Below, one piece after another: positions 13,921 through 27,100 of a DNA stretch of 64,000 bases (positions are counted from its first letter, which is position 1; each line of letters starts with the position of its first letter). The stretch lies in NCBI RefSeq assembly GCF_020740795.1, contig NC_067301.1, positions 62,001 through 126,000 on the forward strand. The letters are read 5' to 3'. The stretch comes from Apus apus. Its lineage: Eukaryota; Chordata; Aves; Apodiformes; Apodidae. The notes under the pieces were generated by a model that was not told the DNA's origin, did no database searches, and saw only the letters and a program-made list of their open reading frames with translations. A program made the position numbers and the translations under genes.

Positions 13921-16900
13921 TATGTGAGCTGCCGTTCTTTGCAAAATTAACTCCCTGTTTCCTCCCAAAGCACTCTGTAGGAATTTCCCATTACAGTTTG
14001 TGATACTGTAATGTACCTCCATGCATTGCAGAGGGAAGATCCATCTCTGTGTCTAGGAACTACAGCTGCACTCTTGCACCAACATTCACCAATTAATCAT
14101 GCTTTCCTTATAATAATTGGATTGATATACATTTTTTGTAATCATTCACCCAAGATGCACAGGACATTGAAGGCAGAAATTATACCACGGAGTAATCTAG
14201 TAAAGAACTGAAATATCATTCCCTAAAGGATATTTAGAGAATCTTCACTGTGAAAGCAGAAGCTGAAGCTGCTTCTACCACTGCTTCAAAAACACAAATG
14301 TCAGAAAAGAACTGTTAATACTATCCCTGGCTTGCTTCTTTCCTATTATTCCTTCCCATTCAGCCCCAGCTCTAAACTTGAATGTAGGAATCCAAGGTAT
14401 ATTGCAGAGGGCCAGCAACTCCTCCATTGCACTTTGAAATGGAGAATCATGCCTTTGCTGCTCCAGGTCATGGTTAGTCTGACAAAACCAGAAAAGCCTT
14501 CCCTGGACTCGAGAATGCTCCACTTTTTTTCTCCATACTCTCCATCAAGAGTTTTTAGCTTCTAAAAAATTTGAAACAGCTTTCATAAAAGATACCTGTC
14601 AGAAAACACCTTATTATTTGCAGAATTCTAACATAAACATTTACTTATTTTAAGGCTAAATACTTGAAAACTGGCAAGGCCAGGATGCAAGGCAAGCTCC
14701 AGTAAGCCCAGAGAGTTACCTTATCAGCAACACAGACCCAGCTCTTTTAAATCTGACCTCATCTCACCTCAGACAGAGACAGGAGCCTCTGAGTACTCTA
14801 GGCTCTCCATCACCAGAGAATTATCAACTCCATTTTTTTGCTTTGTGTTTGTGTAAATCTATTTCTCTTCCTCACCAGCATTTTTGTGTACTTCCATTTT
14901 CTTATCTTTTAGGATTCAGATAGTTAGCCTGATAGTGTTTCAGCTTCTTAAAAATAAGCTCAAGACCTTTGTGCTGCTAGTCCTTGATGTGCATCAGTGC
15001 ATTTTAGAAAGGGCTGGAGGAGGCAGATATTGAAAGTATACATTGCCTTGCCAACTTTCAACAAAAACAACAGATGACACATTAACCTCACCACTGACTA
15101 CTCCTTACAGAACTTCTCCATTCCCTTAGTCTTTATGGTCAAAAAGAAGCAGAAATGGTTTGTCCCCAGAACCACCAGCCCAGAACCACTGGTGGCTCAG
15201 TAAGCATTCCAGCTTTCCCTCTCAGCATTCCAAGCAGAGGAATCAGCCACAAAGGGTTTTTTCCCTTTCCTCTGATTAACACACACAAGTTTACATGTGG
15301 CAAGCACCACATGTATTTTGGTATTGCTTAAGAAACGTCTGGGTTAGACAAGCAGAGGCTGGAGCAATGAAAATTGCCTTACTGGTTCTATGAAAAAATA
15401 ACTGCAAAAGAAGCCACAAGGTGAGGACAACATTTCTGAAGTTAACAGATTTGTTGCAGCAAGGGGAAGCTGCAATGCTAACTTGAGCCACCTGCTGTGA
15501 CAATTCCCAAGGTTGTGTGCTGAGCTCAACACGAACAACTGCTCTAACTTCCTACTACCACCACAACGAATCATGGCAGTCACTGCATCACCACAGAAAG
15601 AGGCAGTCTCTCCACCGTTAGTGGCAATAAAGGAGCTGATATTCTGGACCATAAAAAAAGACCCATCTGTTCTGTATCTTGTCTAAGGGAGTTGCCAATA
15701 CCAAATTCCTTAAAGAAAGATGTAAAAAAAAGTCCTTCAGGTAAGAGCTTTTCTCACAGAGAAAGAGTTAACCTGGTTATCAAGTTTCCTTTGTGCAATG
15801 CCCCACTGCTTTGAGTCAAAAAAGGCCAACAACATCCACTGCACTCTAAGTGATCCTTCTGGCTCTGATGCCTCTCTGATTTAGAAAAATCAGCGCAAAC
15901 AGACTCACACCGGAGCCTCTTAAAGACCCAGCTCCTACTGCATAACCTTGGCAAATGTCTGAGCTAGTAGTTTTATGACCAGGGAAAAGAAATCCTTCAG
16001 CGAGGACAACCAGCAGGTGACCACAGGCTGGTGAGACAGGCTCAACCATAGGAGGAAATGCCAGTACTTATGAAATTCTCTAATGTGGGTTTTAGATAAT
16101 AGCCTCTCTCAACTGCTGGTAAGATATAAGTGGGGTTGAATATGGCTCAGCAAGCTGCCTTCCTATCCACAAGGGCTTACCTGTTCTGAAGGGAATTTCT
16201 GTAGGAACTCTGCTGACTAGTTATAATGGTACTTTAAACACACAGTACTGCAAGAGCCTAGCCAAACAAAAGTAAGAATTGCTAGTCCCAGGCAGTCTTT
16301 CTGGGGCTGGAGTCATCCCTTGTGAAGGACTGTGGGCAGACTGGTCCACGTTGCTACCAACAAAAGAACTCTTGTGGACTGTCCCCTCTGATACAACTGG
16401 CAGCTCCCAGAAGCAAGCAGGAGTCCCCAGAAGGCTGGCAGCGCCCTCAAGACCCACCTAAGACAAGTGTGCAGCAGCCGTGAAGAATACAATGATATGA
16501 TCTTTCCTGCTTGGTTAAATGCAGATGAAACATAACTGCATTTTCCCTGTTTCCACAGAAAAGCAGCACTGAAGGAGAGACTTAGACTCAGCTTTTCCCT
16601 CGTTTCTGTTTTCCAGTCTAATTTCTTCAGAGACAGTAGGCAGAGATCTAACATACTTAAGAGGAGGGCTAGCCTCTTCTGAATCCCATCCAACCTGAAA
16701 TACTGGCTTTGCTGGCCAGAGGCCCAGGTGAGGCTGTAACTGTGACACTACATGCAGTACCTTTGCTTAACCTTTTCCCTCCCACATTGCCAGAATGCAT
16801 TTCAGATATTTTGACATCTTGGCAACAAAGCCAATTTCATACACAGCTTTATATTTCTCTTTCCAATTGGGCATGCCTAAGACGCTGCTCTGCAGCAACT

Positions 16901-17658
16901 GCCACCAGTACAGTCCCTTCCAAACTCTGAGTCAGGCCTGGGCTGCATCTTTTTCAGTCTCCCCAGCATCCCCAGGGCCAGAGGCTGCGCCAAGAGCCTC
17001 CAGCCCATCTCGGGAGGGGCTCAGCAGCACTCTCACCTTTGGCCGAGTGCTGTTCCACCCCTCCTGACTCAACCTCAAGGAACAATCAAGTGAGCAATGT
17101 CCTTTTCTCTCTTACTGTTTGGTCCAAGCAAGAGGCTTACATACACAGAATTCAGGTTCTCTGCACAGACTTACTTGCAGACAGCAAATCCTGCAACTTT
17201 ATGGTAACTTGAGATGTTTATAAACATTTCTCTACCCCTGTGCCACAGTTAGGTGACTAAAAAAAAAGTTAAACTAAGTGTTCAAACAAATCCCTGTGAC
17301 ATATTCTCAGCAGCTGGGGCTGGGAGTTGTGAAACTCAGTCTTTAACCAGTTCAGGAGTTTCTGTTCTTGGCTCCTTATTGTGATAAATGATTTCTTCTG
17401 AAATGGGAGGACTTTACTGACCATAAAAAAGACCCTTACATTCACACATGTAATTCCCCAGTTTAGCATTTTTTTAAGGGAATACAAGGAATACAAAAGT
17501 ATCAGTGCATTTGTTTTAAGTATTGCCAAAGCAAAAAATGCACAAATATTCCAGGCAGAGTCATCTGGAAAAATTAAATTCAAGCAAGCTGGACAATGGC
17601 ACTCCTAAAGCTTTCTTGTTTTCATGTGCTTAGTACAAATTTGACTGTATGACAATTT

Positions 17659-17835
17659 AGGTTAGGAGAGACCTCAGGAGGTCTCCAGGCAGGATAATCA
17701 ACCACTAGCTCATCAACCACTAGGTCAGACCATGTTGCTCAGGGCTTGATTCAGTTTGGTTCGGAAACCTTCCAAGGACAGAGACTGCACAGCCACTCTG
17801 TGCGACCTGTTCCAACACTGGACTGCTTCATTATG
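17659..17835 (-). mobile_element. Old CR1 LINE fragment
   Basis: Diverged CR1 3' sequence in minus orientation. Recognisable blocks in order are GGAGAGACCTCAGGAGGTC, CAGACCATGTTGCTCAGGGC, TTCCAAGGACAGAGACTGCA, and CTGTTCCAACACTGGA. It is more decayed than the copy at 10943. Confidence 0.75.
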
Positions 17836-19077
17836 TCCCCCTTACACCTAGCTGCAGATGACAAAATGTTTTTTTCAACTACAGAATTTTTTATTCTGAC
17901 AGTTTCCTCTACTTATCTAGCTTTCCTAGCAGCATCTTCTTAAATGCCTGCTTTCATCTGACTCCTTCCTACCTCCTCATCCCTTTTGCTCACCCTTGAC
18001 TTCTCACCTTCACCACACCATCTCCTCCTGTGCTTAAAAGAGCAGCTTGCTGATTTTCGCTTAGAAACCCTTCTTCTTTCCTCAGTTTACTGCTTAAATC
18101 TTCTCAGAAAGAAGGATGCCTGCATGTCCCTGTGAAGAAAGAACCCTCGGCACATTTTCTGCTTGATTCTTCAGTGCAAGGTGAAGGATTCCCAGAACCT
18201 TTCCACTCGACAAGTGTGTGCATCCACAAGCAGAATACGAGTCTCTCCTTCCTCTCCTCTGCAGCGATCCTCAGGGTCTCACAAAAAGTCTCTCATAAGC
18301 AGACATCGTACACAGCAACTACACAGCTTCTGGAGACTACCAGACAGAGCAGTGCAGATTAACTCACAACTTCTGCCATGAGGCAATACTATCATGACCC
18401 TCATGGCATGTGCTAATTTTTACAGAACTTCAGGCAGGTGAGATATGTAGCCTAGCTATGGCAAGCTACCCCTGAAAGAATTCCACGTGAATTCATAGTA
18501 ACATATGGAAAATGCTGACAGACTGCTTCCAACACCCCCATGCAAGGGGAAAAGGATTTCAACTTTACAACAACAGAAGAGATTACAGACTGGGATATCC
18601 CAGCTACCTTAAATCTGACTTCAGCAGTCAAGTCTTACTTTGGGTGACTCAGGGTTATTCAGCTATCAGGACAAATTATCAAGCCAACCCTTTCACTTTG
18701 GCACCAAGAAATAACAACTCCCAAGACATTTCTTCCTGTTCACTGGTTTGCCAAATAACATTGTTGATAACTTCTTTACAAAATAAACACCAGCTACCAG
18801 AACCTGATATACAAGCAAGCTGCTCTAGTTCCTCTCAAGTAGAGACGGCAATGGTAAAGTTTAAGAAATTTCCCAGAAATTTTAAATTCAAGTGATTAAA
18901 TACACTTAACATAATTTTTATGCCATAGAATATTCTTAGGCATCTCTGTTTTACAAAAAGCACAGTGGCCTCTGAAAATGCCATACAGTAAAAATACCCT
19001 GGAGAGTATTTCTGGGACAGCAGAGGAGGGCCAGACCACAAAACTGCCTGGCCTTCCAAGCTTTCCCCAAACTAATC

Positions 19078-19160
19078 TTTCCTATTGCTCCCACGGGAGT
19101 CCAATTACTGGCCTAGATGGACTGTTGGTCTGACCCATTAGGGCATTTCTCATGTTATTT
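19078..19160. mobile_element. Possible ancient CR1/SINE tail
   Basis: GGCCTAGATGGACTGTTGG followed by TCTGACCCATTAGGGCATTT and CTCATGTT resembles the tail of old sauropsid CR1/SINE elements, which typically read as a 'GATGGACC..GGTCTGACCCAGTATGG..TTCTTATGTT' pattern. The match is from memory and short. Confidence 0.4.
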
Positions 19161-22100
19161 TTATTCCCACACACAAATCTCTCTGCTGGAGTTGGATCCA
19201 CAGCCAAAGCAAAGATTCAAATTCAGAACTTCAGTTTGCGCACTGTCTCAATATTCAGGTGCACACACAAGATCCTGAATGGATGTTACTTTTGTTACAC
19301 ATACTTCTGGATTATCTTTCTTTTCCACTGAAATACAGGCTGTCTTTTGGGAGCCAGCCAGCTGACTTCAGGAGACAATGCTGCTGATCTGCTGTCAGCT
19401 GCTGCATGGGAACACAATACCATCTGACAAACAAGGAAAACAATTCTTAACATGTTTACCAGGAACGTGCCGGGGTTATCACCAGTGTTTGTTGTGTGTG
19501 GAAAACAAGTAAGCAAGCAGACAAATGCTCTCAGGTACAGCGAGCAAGCAGCCTCGGAAAGCGCAAAACAACATACTTGCAGAGTACTGTGCAGTCACCT
19601 GTTTGCATGTGTTGATTTCTGTATGTAAAGCTTATTTTCCAAGTTATAAAAAGAGGTTTTAAAATAAATCATTACCCCATCACCAGAAAACCTGTTATCC
19701 ATGAAAGCCTAAAGCTCTCTATCAACACACAGACAGCAGCTTCCCTTGCTAGAGTGACAAGATATTAAAGTAACTTGGAGATAAGGCCTGCATTACTAGA
19801 AATCATTTTGCAGCGGAATGTTCACAAAGGCTTTACTTTGAAACTGCTGCTTCCAGCAAGACCAGAACACCTGGGAGATCACAGCAAAATTAGAAAGTGC
19901 CTGCATGACTAGTCTGAGATCGAGCCACATACCTTTCCTTCCCCAAAACACTATTTTGATAGTAGACTTAGTTTGTCTTATTTACAGGTTTGCAGGTCAT
20001 TTTTTTAACTTGTCAAAACATATGCCAGGCATGTGTGCAGCAGTCAGATAACTTATCATTTAAGTAATTTCTGAAAACAACATGCAAAAAAAAAAAACAA
20101 CATTTAATACAGATTATTATCACTTATACTTTGATTTTGGCTTCATGCTACTATCTTTACATCACTGTATTTAATTACACTCCACATTTCCTTCATGATT
20201 CATCGTTGCATAACAAACTAGATAGCCACTTTATGGGTGTGTTGCAGGTTTGCACAATTAACTGAGTCTATTGGACTGGAAATGACGATTTGTATTAACT
20301 GAAAAGATCATGTGGCTGCATAGTTTGTGGGTGTTGGTTTATTAGAATGGAAAGTGCCAATTAGAGGAGGAGAAAACAAAGACAAACTCATTATGTTTTA
20401 AAGAGGAGTACCTATGACTTCCTGGAAATGTCAAAGTTTATCTGGGATAGGATTCCCAGTTGCTAAATTACAAAGAAAATTATCCTTCCTGTGTTCATGA
20501 GCACATAGGAACAGCAAAGGAGAAATGCAGGTGATGGAGGGAGAAAAAAACATGTAGTGATCCAGGAACAGGATGAGAGAGGATTTTCCATACCAAGGCC
20601 ACCTCCACAACCCCAGCCCCTGCCCAGCAAAGTCTGTGCCTGCTGCCAGCCAGGCAGGTCGGTCATGCCAGCTGCTGTGGGCTGTACAGACTCACCAGAA
20701 CCAGCTGCCCTGCCCCGAGTATATGGAGACACTTGGCAGATCCTGGGAGGAAGACATTTCCACAAAGAAATCCTAGCTCCCAAACCTGCAGAGGCCTGCA
20801 AAGGAAGGAAGAGAGTGCAGTCTCAAGACAACAGCAACACTTGGAACGGTGGATGGTGGGTTTTGGCCGTGCAGGTGCAGCCTCACCATCTGGACCTCAC
20901 CCCACTGCTCTCCCTGCAGAGCTACTGCCAGCCTTGTAACAGCAAAACTTTTTTTCCTCCCCATATTTTAAGCTCAACAACAAATTCAGTTTCATCATGC
21001 TTTACTCTTCATATCTACTTTCACCAGCTCCATCTCATTACCACAAACTACACAAAAAATTTAAAATTCAAATGCCTTCGAACTGACTAAAGATTATTAT
21101 GTATTGCTTTAGTCCTCACACCACTTTGATTAACAATCAGAAGGTGATGCTGCTGACAGAACATCACAGAATTTAAATCATTAAAATCAAAGATGTGCTA
21201 AAAACTCAAGCTATTTAGTTCCTAAAAAAACCTCCACCAGAATTTGGATTCACCCCTCAAATCAAGTGTGAAATATTTCCTATGAATTTGCTGTGATGTA
21301 CTTAAAAAAAAGAAATAGCATAAATTAATTATCCCTTGTAAATTTATTGTATTTGAACACAAAATAATTTAATTCTGAGTCTGCAACCATGCTTGATATA
21401 TTAGTGGCAAAGTATTTTTTTAGTTTTGTTGGTTTTTTTGAGGGGGGGAAAGGGGAGGAGCAGAGAAACAGAATCAGGTTCTTCTCTTAACTTGTATTTT
21501 TATCATTCTATCCATGTTTATGTGAGGTGTGAAGATACTAAAAACCAGACTAAGACCCTCAAAAGGTCATTGTTTCTCACTCCTAAAAGCAGATTATTAT
21601 TCCTGCAGCATTAATATATTCTGGTTTACGGTGGAATCCTTCCCCATTCCTGCCCCCCCAACTTCACAGTAGAGCAAGTACATGTAATGTTAAGTGTGCA
21701 TCATGCAGAAGTGCTCTGAGAAGAATGTAAGTAATCAAATAGCTTATTTTAATACAATTATGTGCAAAGGTATCTGTCAAGATTTCTACCAACTGCCAGT
21801 CAACACATACCCAGCTTTGCTTTTCTCAACTTGCATTGGTGACAGCTGTAAATTCCAACTGCCACTAGGTTCAGAAGGACAAACCCAGCACAGAAGTTAA
21901 CTCCGTAATATTTCTAAGTGCCTTGAAACAAGAACCGTGTGGGCATTGGGAGCAAACGCAAGAGGAATCTCATTTTCTGTCCAAATACATCAGGCTGGTG
22001 AATGATGTTAATAAATTAATAAAATAAAACTAAGAAAAAGGGGAGAGACAAGTTGGGAGACAAAAACAGATTGCAAAATGTTATACAAAAAGTTTGCTGA

Positions 22101-22903
22101 GAATTACTGTGATTACACCAACTTTTTCCCCTTCTTCTTTACCCACCTGCAACCTATGCTGCTTTGCACAAGCATAGTTAAGACCTGCCTTGTACGCACA
22201 TATACAGGTATGTACACATTCATATGACATATACGTTTAAGAGTGAAAAGCTGTTCTCATGCCGCAATTTTTGAGATGCCCAATTTGTAAAGTTTTGAGG
22301 CAATAAAGGCAAGACCTTAGTTTTTTCTCTACATCTCACAAAGATTATTTAAATCACATATATATAACCTTAACTAGAGACAGGGGACTAGAGACAAACA
22401 TTTAAAAATACTTCTAAATAAATATTTAAAATACCAGCTATTAAATTTCATGTGTAAACACAAGTTAAGAGCTGAAATTCATAGATGTTAATTTATCTTT
22501 TTTCCAGCAAAATCATTAGGCCCTGTAGTGCTCAGCTGCTCAGAAAACTAGTGTTTTGTTAGTAGGCACAAAGATTTACTCAGGTAAGAAAGCATCAGGC
22601 TCTGGAATTAAAGCTATCATTCATAAAGAGACATTTAAAACACGTCAGATTTTGACATGACTAAAAAACAGAAGCGAGTTCAGCAGCACAGTCTTACTTT
22701 GTTGGGAATGTCTGTGGCAAGGGATCAGTAGTGCAAATACAAGCACACATCTCAAAACTTGGCAGACTCTTGTATCCCCTTCCACATGCCCTATACAGGC
22801 AGAACTTCAAATATTAATAAAACTAACTTTATACTATTTGGGAATCAAGTTACCAAACTATTTCTACAATGATACACTTAGAACTGTTTCCAAATACTGT
22901 TTC

Positions 22904-22920
22904 TATATATATATATATAT
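22904..22920. repeat. (TA)n microsatellite
   Basis: Uninterrupted TA dinucleotide run of about 17 bases. Confidence 0.9.
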
Positions 22921-25900
22921 GGCTTTTCAACTGAAATTACTGGTTCAAAATGAGAACCAACTGAGGTCTACACCTGTTGTCCTTCCTGCTCAGTCTGGTC
23001 TTACCTTCCTGGCTCACCAAAGCCAAACACTATTCCACCTTCAGGTCTTGTAAAATCTGTGAAGTCTCCTGCTTTCAGAGGTCTCACAGATACCCACCTA
23101 ATACATAAGGCATCCCGAGCGTCTCTGGGTTATGTTTTTAATGGCGTGCTGTATTTCCAGGCTGTCAGTGTTGCTTACTGTTAAATTTGTAGAGAGCATA
23201 AGCCACACCTATTTATGATACTCTACAAACAATCAATTTTATCAAAAGAACAAAATAAGGCATCACCTTTAATAGGCAAAAAGGATAGAATGTGCCACAG
23301 AAAAATGCAGAAGGAAAGCATAGAGCTGGCAGCTACCATTCTTTCCAAACTCAGTGAAACCTACTGCCCAATCACAGCTGTAAGAGACTAACGACTTCTA
23401 GACTTGCCAATATAAAATACCCAAAAGCTAAAGGTGTTGATGATATTTAATTATTTTTCAAGAGTTCCTGTTTGGTCTTCACAAACAAGGGTTCGGCCAG
23501 AGCAATCCACATATCTCACGCTGGGCAGTGCCTCATGGTGTGCCTGGAGATGACTCAGTGGACACAGGGTCTCAACAGCGTGTGCAGCAGTGCACCAGAT
23601 CACCTGGGACTGGCTCCTTCCACAGATACACCGTCTGATCTAATTTGTGTCCCTTACCTTGGTGTCTTTGTTAGAGTAATTAATAAACTTTATCTTGTGC
23701 CAGGACCAGATCAGAGGCCCCTGCATCAGATACACTCCCCTCGAAGTGGGCAAACCAGTTGAGATATCTTGGAGCAGAGAGACATAAATCCTTCCCTGGC
23801 AGAGTGAAGAAGCACTAGACACACAGCATTTTGCAGTTTTTAGATGCAATCTTATTTTGGCTGTTTATCAAAGCCAACATACAAGGTAAGGTGTAACAGC
23901 TCATGCTGAGCACTATGCCACTGTTCACATAGCTTCTAGTTGTTCTGAAGAACAGCCACCACAGACACCTCTACCTGCAAAATACTGTGTGAATGCATCT
24001 TGTCCTTCTTGGGCTGTTTAGCTTTGCCATGCAGATGACATTTATCTATGTATGAGATGACCACGTAAGAAACTGAACATGAGCAGTACCGCAGACCCCT
24101 CACGTTGCACACGGCCAGATTTCCAGGACCTTCTCCCGAACGGTCGTTACGCATAATGCTACACTTGTGTTAAGCGCTGTGCCTAAAGGGCATAAAAACA
24201 CAGCTGAGCCAGTCAGCTGACAGCAAACCCTGTGGCCCTGGAAGGAAGAAGATGGGGTGTAACAGAGCAGTTTGACTGAGGGTTGAGTCAGCTTCTCTGT
24301 TTCTGCTGATCCGCCCAGCATCCTGCAGTGGAACGTCTCTCAACACTGCCCTAAAAGCTTCCAACGTAAGAGGGATTAAGTGAGCTCCAGGTATTTCAGC
24401 AGACTAGAGCTTGGCTTCCTGATGACCAGTTTACATGCCTGAAAGCAAGAATGAACTTAGACTGGGAGAGCTGTATAGCAATGTCCCTACAGCAGCAGGA
24501 TGGATATAAGATTTCTGCAAGGCATTCAAATATTACAGAATGGATAGTAAAACACAGATGTGGCTGTGGCCACTTCTGGGAAACAAGTGTGAACAATCAG
24601 CTATTTTTAATTTACCAAGTTCCATTCCAGTTTAAGCTGCTACAGAATCTGTGTCAATCTTCATGTCCTTTTTTGATCTCTTCCTTCGCTTAACTTATGC
24701 TTATGTACTGAAAAAGTCTGAGCACATGATTACCCCATCCAGGCAACATGCCTTTGAAATGGCTTTTTAATCTAGACTCTCCACTCCCTGACAGACTGAC
24801 TTTTGCAGTATGTCTGTATTTGCTGTCTAGACACTTGAATATGCTAACCTCTAATTTAGCCCTCCTTTACTGACCCATGAGTTTCCTCCCTTCTGTGGGT
24901 CTTCTGGCTAAACTGGAAATACAACACACTCATTCTGCCCTACACCTGCCTGGTGTAATTGCATTCATACAAATCTGACCAGTGAAGTAAGGCACATGTT
25001 TCTCATTCACAGCAACGATTAATCCTTACACTGAAAAAATTCTGTAGCACTCTCTGCTGCCTTCAGTGTCAAAGAACAGAATAGTCCTTTTCTGAAAGGA
25101 TTCAGGATATGTCTGCAGAGACAAGGACCTGAGCAGAATGTCTAAGTAGAATGAAATAAGCAGAATTAAATCAATGTGTATCTAGTTATGTAGGTAGAAA
25201 ATGATGGAAGAGTCTGATTGAAATATGAAAGGTAGGGCAAAATAAAGATGTATCCTAACAGCAGTCTTACTGCCTCAAAACCAAGATCCATCTAGCACAA
25301 TATTGCCCTAGCATAAGGAAAAAGCAAACAAGAGATGTTTAGGGCAGTGGAAAAACGTCCTCTCCCAATTCCCAGCAGTTTGATTCAATGCACTTTCTCA
25401 ACAGTCTTAATATATTTTTCTTTCATCAGGCTCTCTGTGCAAAGTTTTTGAAGCCATATAAAACTTCTGGCATTTGCAGCACTCAGACAGAGATGTAATC
25501 AAGGTACACAGATGAGAGCTCACAAAAGCCATACTGTACTTCCACTTTAGATAGCATGTTTGCATCACAAACCACTTCCATATGCCTGAAGCATAAAAGA
25601 TTTGCTATCTGTGTCAGCCTCTACAGATGACTTAAGAGGCAATTTAGCATTATCAAATCACTTTAAAGTCTTGTATAGGGTGAATTTGCACAAAGCCTGA
25701 GAGTAATGGCCCCTGTAGAGGCTGTTTCAGCATCAAGTCTGCACAGCAGTATACTGTTACCCTTGCAATGCAAAGGTCTGCACTGCTGATCTGTGAATAC
25801 GCCTTTCACTCAAACTAGTTGTCTCTGTCCCTTCCTTGCACACCTACACATCTTTCTCTATCACACAGTAAGTAACACAATGCACCGCACAACATCTGCC

Positions 25901-27100
25901 ATCCAGGAAGAACAAAGTCTGAGGTTTAACTGCTTGTAATTTTGGGCAGTATGATTTCTCCGCTCATGTACCAGCACACGAGTTTACCACTGCTGCACCA
26001 GTCTTTGACTTGCTATCAGTTCAATGAAACTACAGTTCCAATGTGTCCTGTATGTAGTTTCTTCCCTCAAATTATCAGATATTTAAGTTGATTTCCCTCA
26101 CTTCAGGGCAATAGATGTTCAAAACTTAAGTAACTAAGGATTTTATTAGCTGCGTATTTTGTTTATATTGTCATAATGCCTCCATCACTAGAATAACAGA
26201 GTACCACACAGATTCTTTAAACTCAGTATTCATATGTAGAGCCACTCCGTCAGACACCATGGAACAGAAGATAAGGACCTGAATAAGACATACAAAATGA
26301 AAATACATAATGATCGCACACAGTTTAACTGCTGTGCACATCTTGACTCCAATTGAAGTAAGGGCTGTGATTTTTCAGAAAGAGGTAAGAGGGACATGAC
26401 AACTCAGTTTTAGAAGTCAGTATCCAAACCAAGGCTAAAGTGTTGAATTTGAATAATGACAGAATTCAGGACATCTCCTAATGGAAAGATCTATTCGTAG
26501 CTCATCTTATACACTGCTTTTTGCCAGGTTTGTTTTTCCCAGGCAATCCCTTCCTAAAGCGTTCTAAAGGCTACATGAGAAGTAAGTGACAGTTGGTCTC
26601 AGCTCTGCAGAAGCACCTCTGTAGGTGCTGTAGAAGTTTACCTACACTGCACTCATTCATATAACTAGTCATGCAAAAACTAGCACCACAGCATCCTATT
26701 TACACTTTGTTTACCTCTCTTTAGAAAAGCTTTTCCTCTCTGATGACTTACCACAATTACCTTTTCTAGTCATTAACAAGGCAGAGTGTCTAAGCTACTC
26801 ATTCCCTTTTCAGGTAACCAGACCGGAGGCACATTTACCAGAAAACATGGGAAAAAAACCCCTCAAGCTTCCTGCTCAAGAGCAGCTACCATGAATAAGT
26901 AGGATTAAGCAATAATACAGCCACAGCTACTGTAAAACAAAGTTATTGTTTACAGAAGTTGGCTCACCAAAAATAACCACAAGTTTACAGAATGACCATA
27001 CAAGAGTAATATCTGACATTCTGTATTAAAAAATACGTATCTATTACTTCCCATTCTAATCTTTCAGTATGAAATATTACTTCTATAATTTTCTAGCTTC

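Larger units (their letters stand above)
11223..17658. other. Intergenic DNA, nothing recognised apart from small repeats
   Basis: No gene is supported. A 17-bp direct duplication (13886-13920) and a group of AP-1/CRE-like sites (12459-12598) are listed separately. Isolated splice-donor-like sites on the minus strand (for example AACAG followed by GTAAGC near 16180) lack convincing partners. Confidence 0.5.
17836..27100. other. Intergenic DNA, nothing recognised apart from repeats
   Basis: Mostly unique AT-rich sequence. The longest open frame (20557-21090, plus) has no codon bias, splice sites or homology I recognise, and I treat it as chance. A likely ancient repeat (19078-19160) and a TA microsatellite (22904-22920) are listed separately. 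The 3' UTR of the candidate minus-strand gene at 27101 would extend into the right end. The nearest AATAAA on the minus strand is at 26142-26147. Confidence 0.45.

Noticed and set aside
20557..21090. 177-codon open frame, plus strand
   Set aside because: Composition is random, with no splice sites, repeats or family motif.
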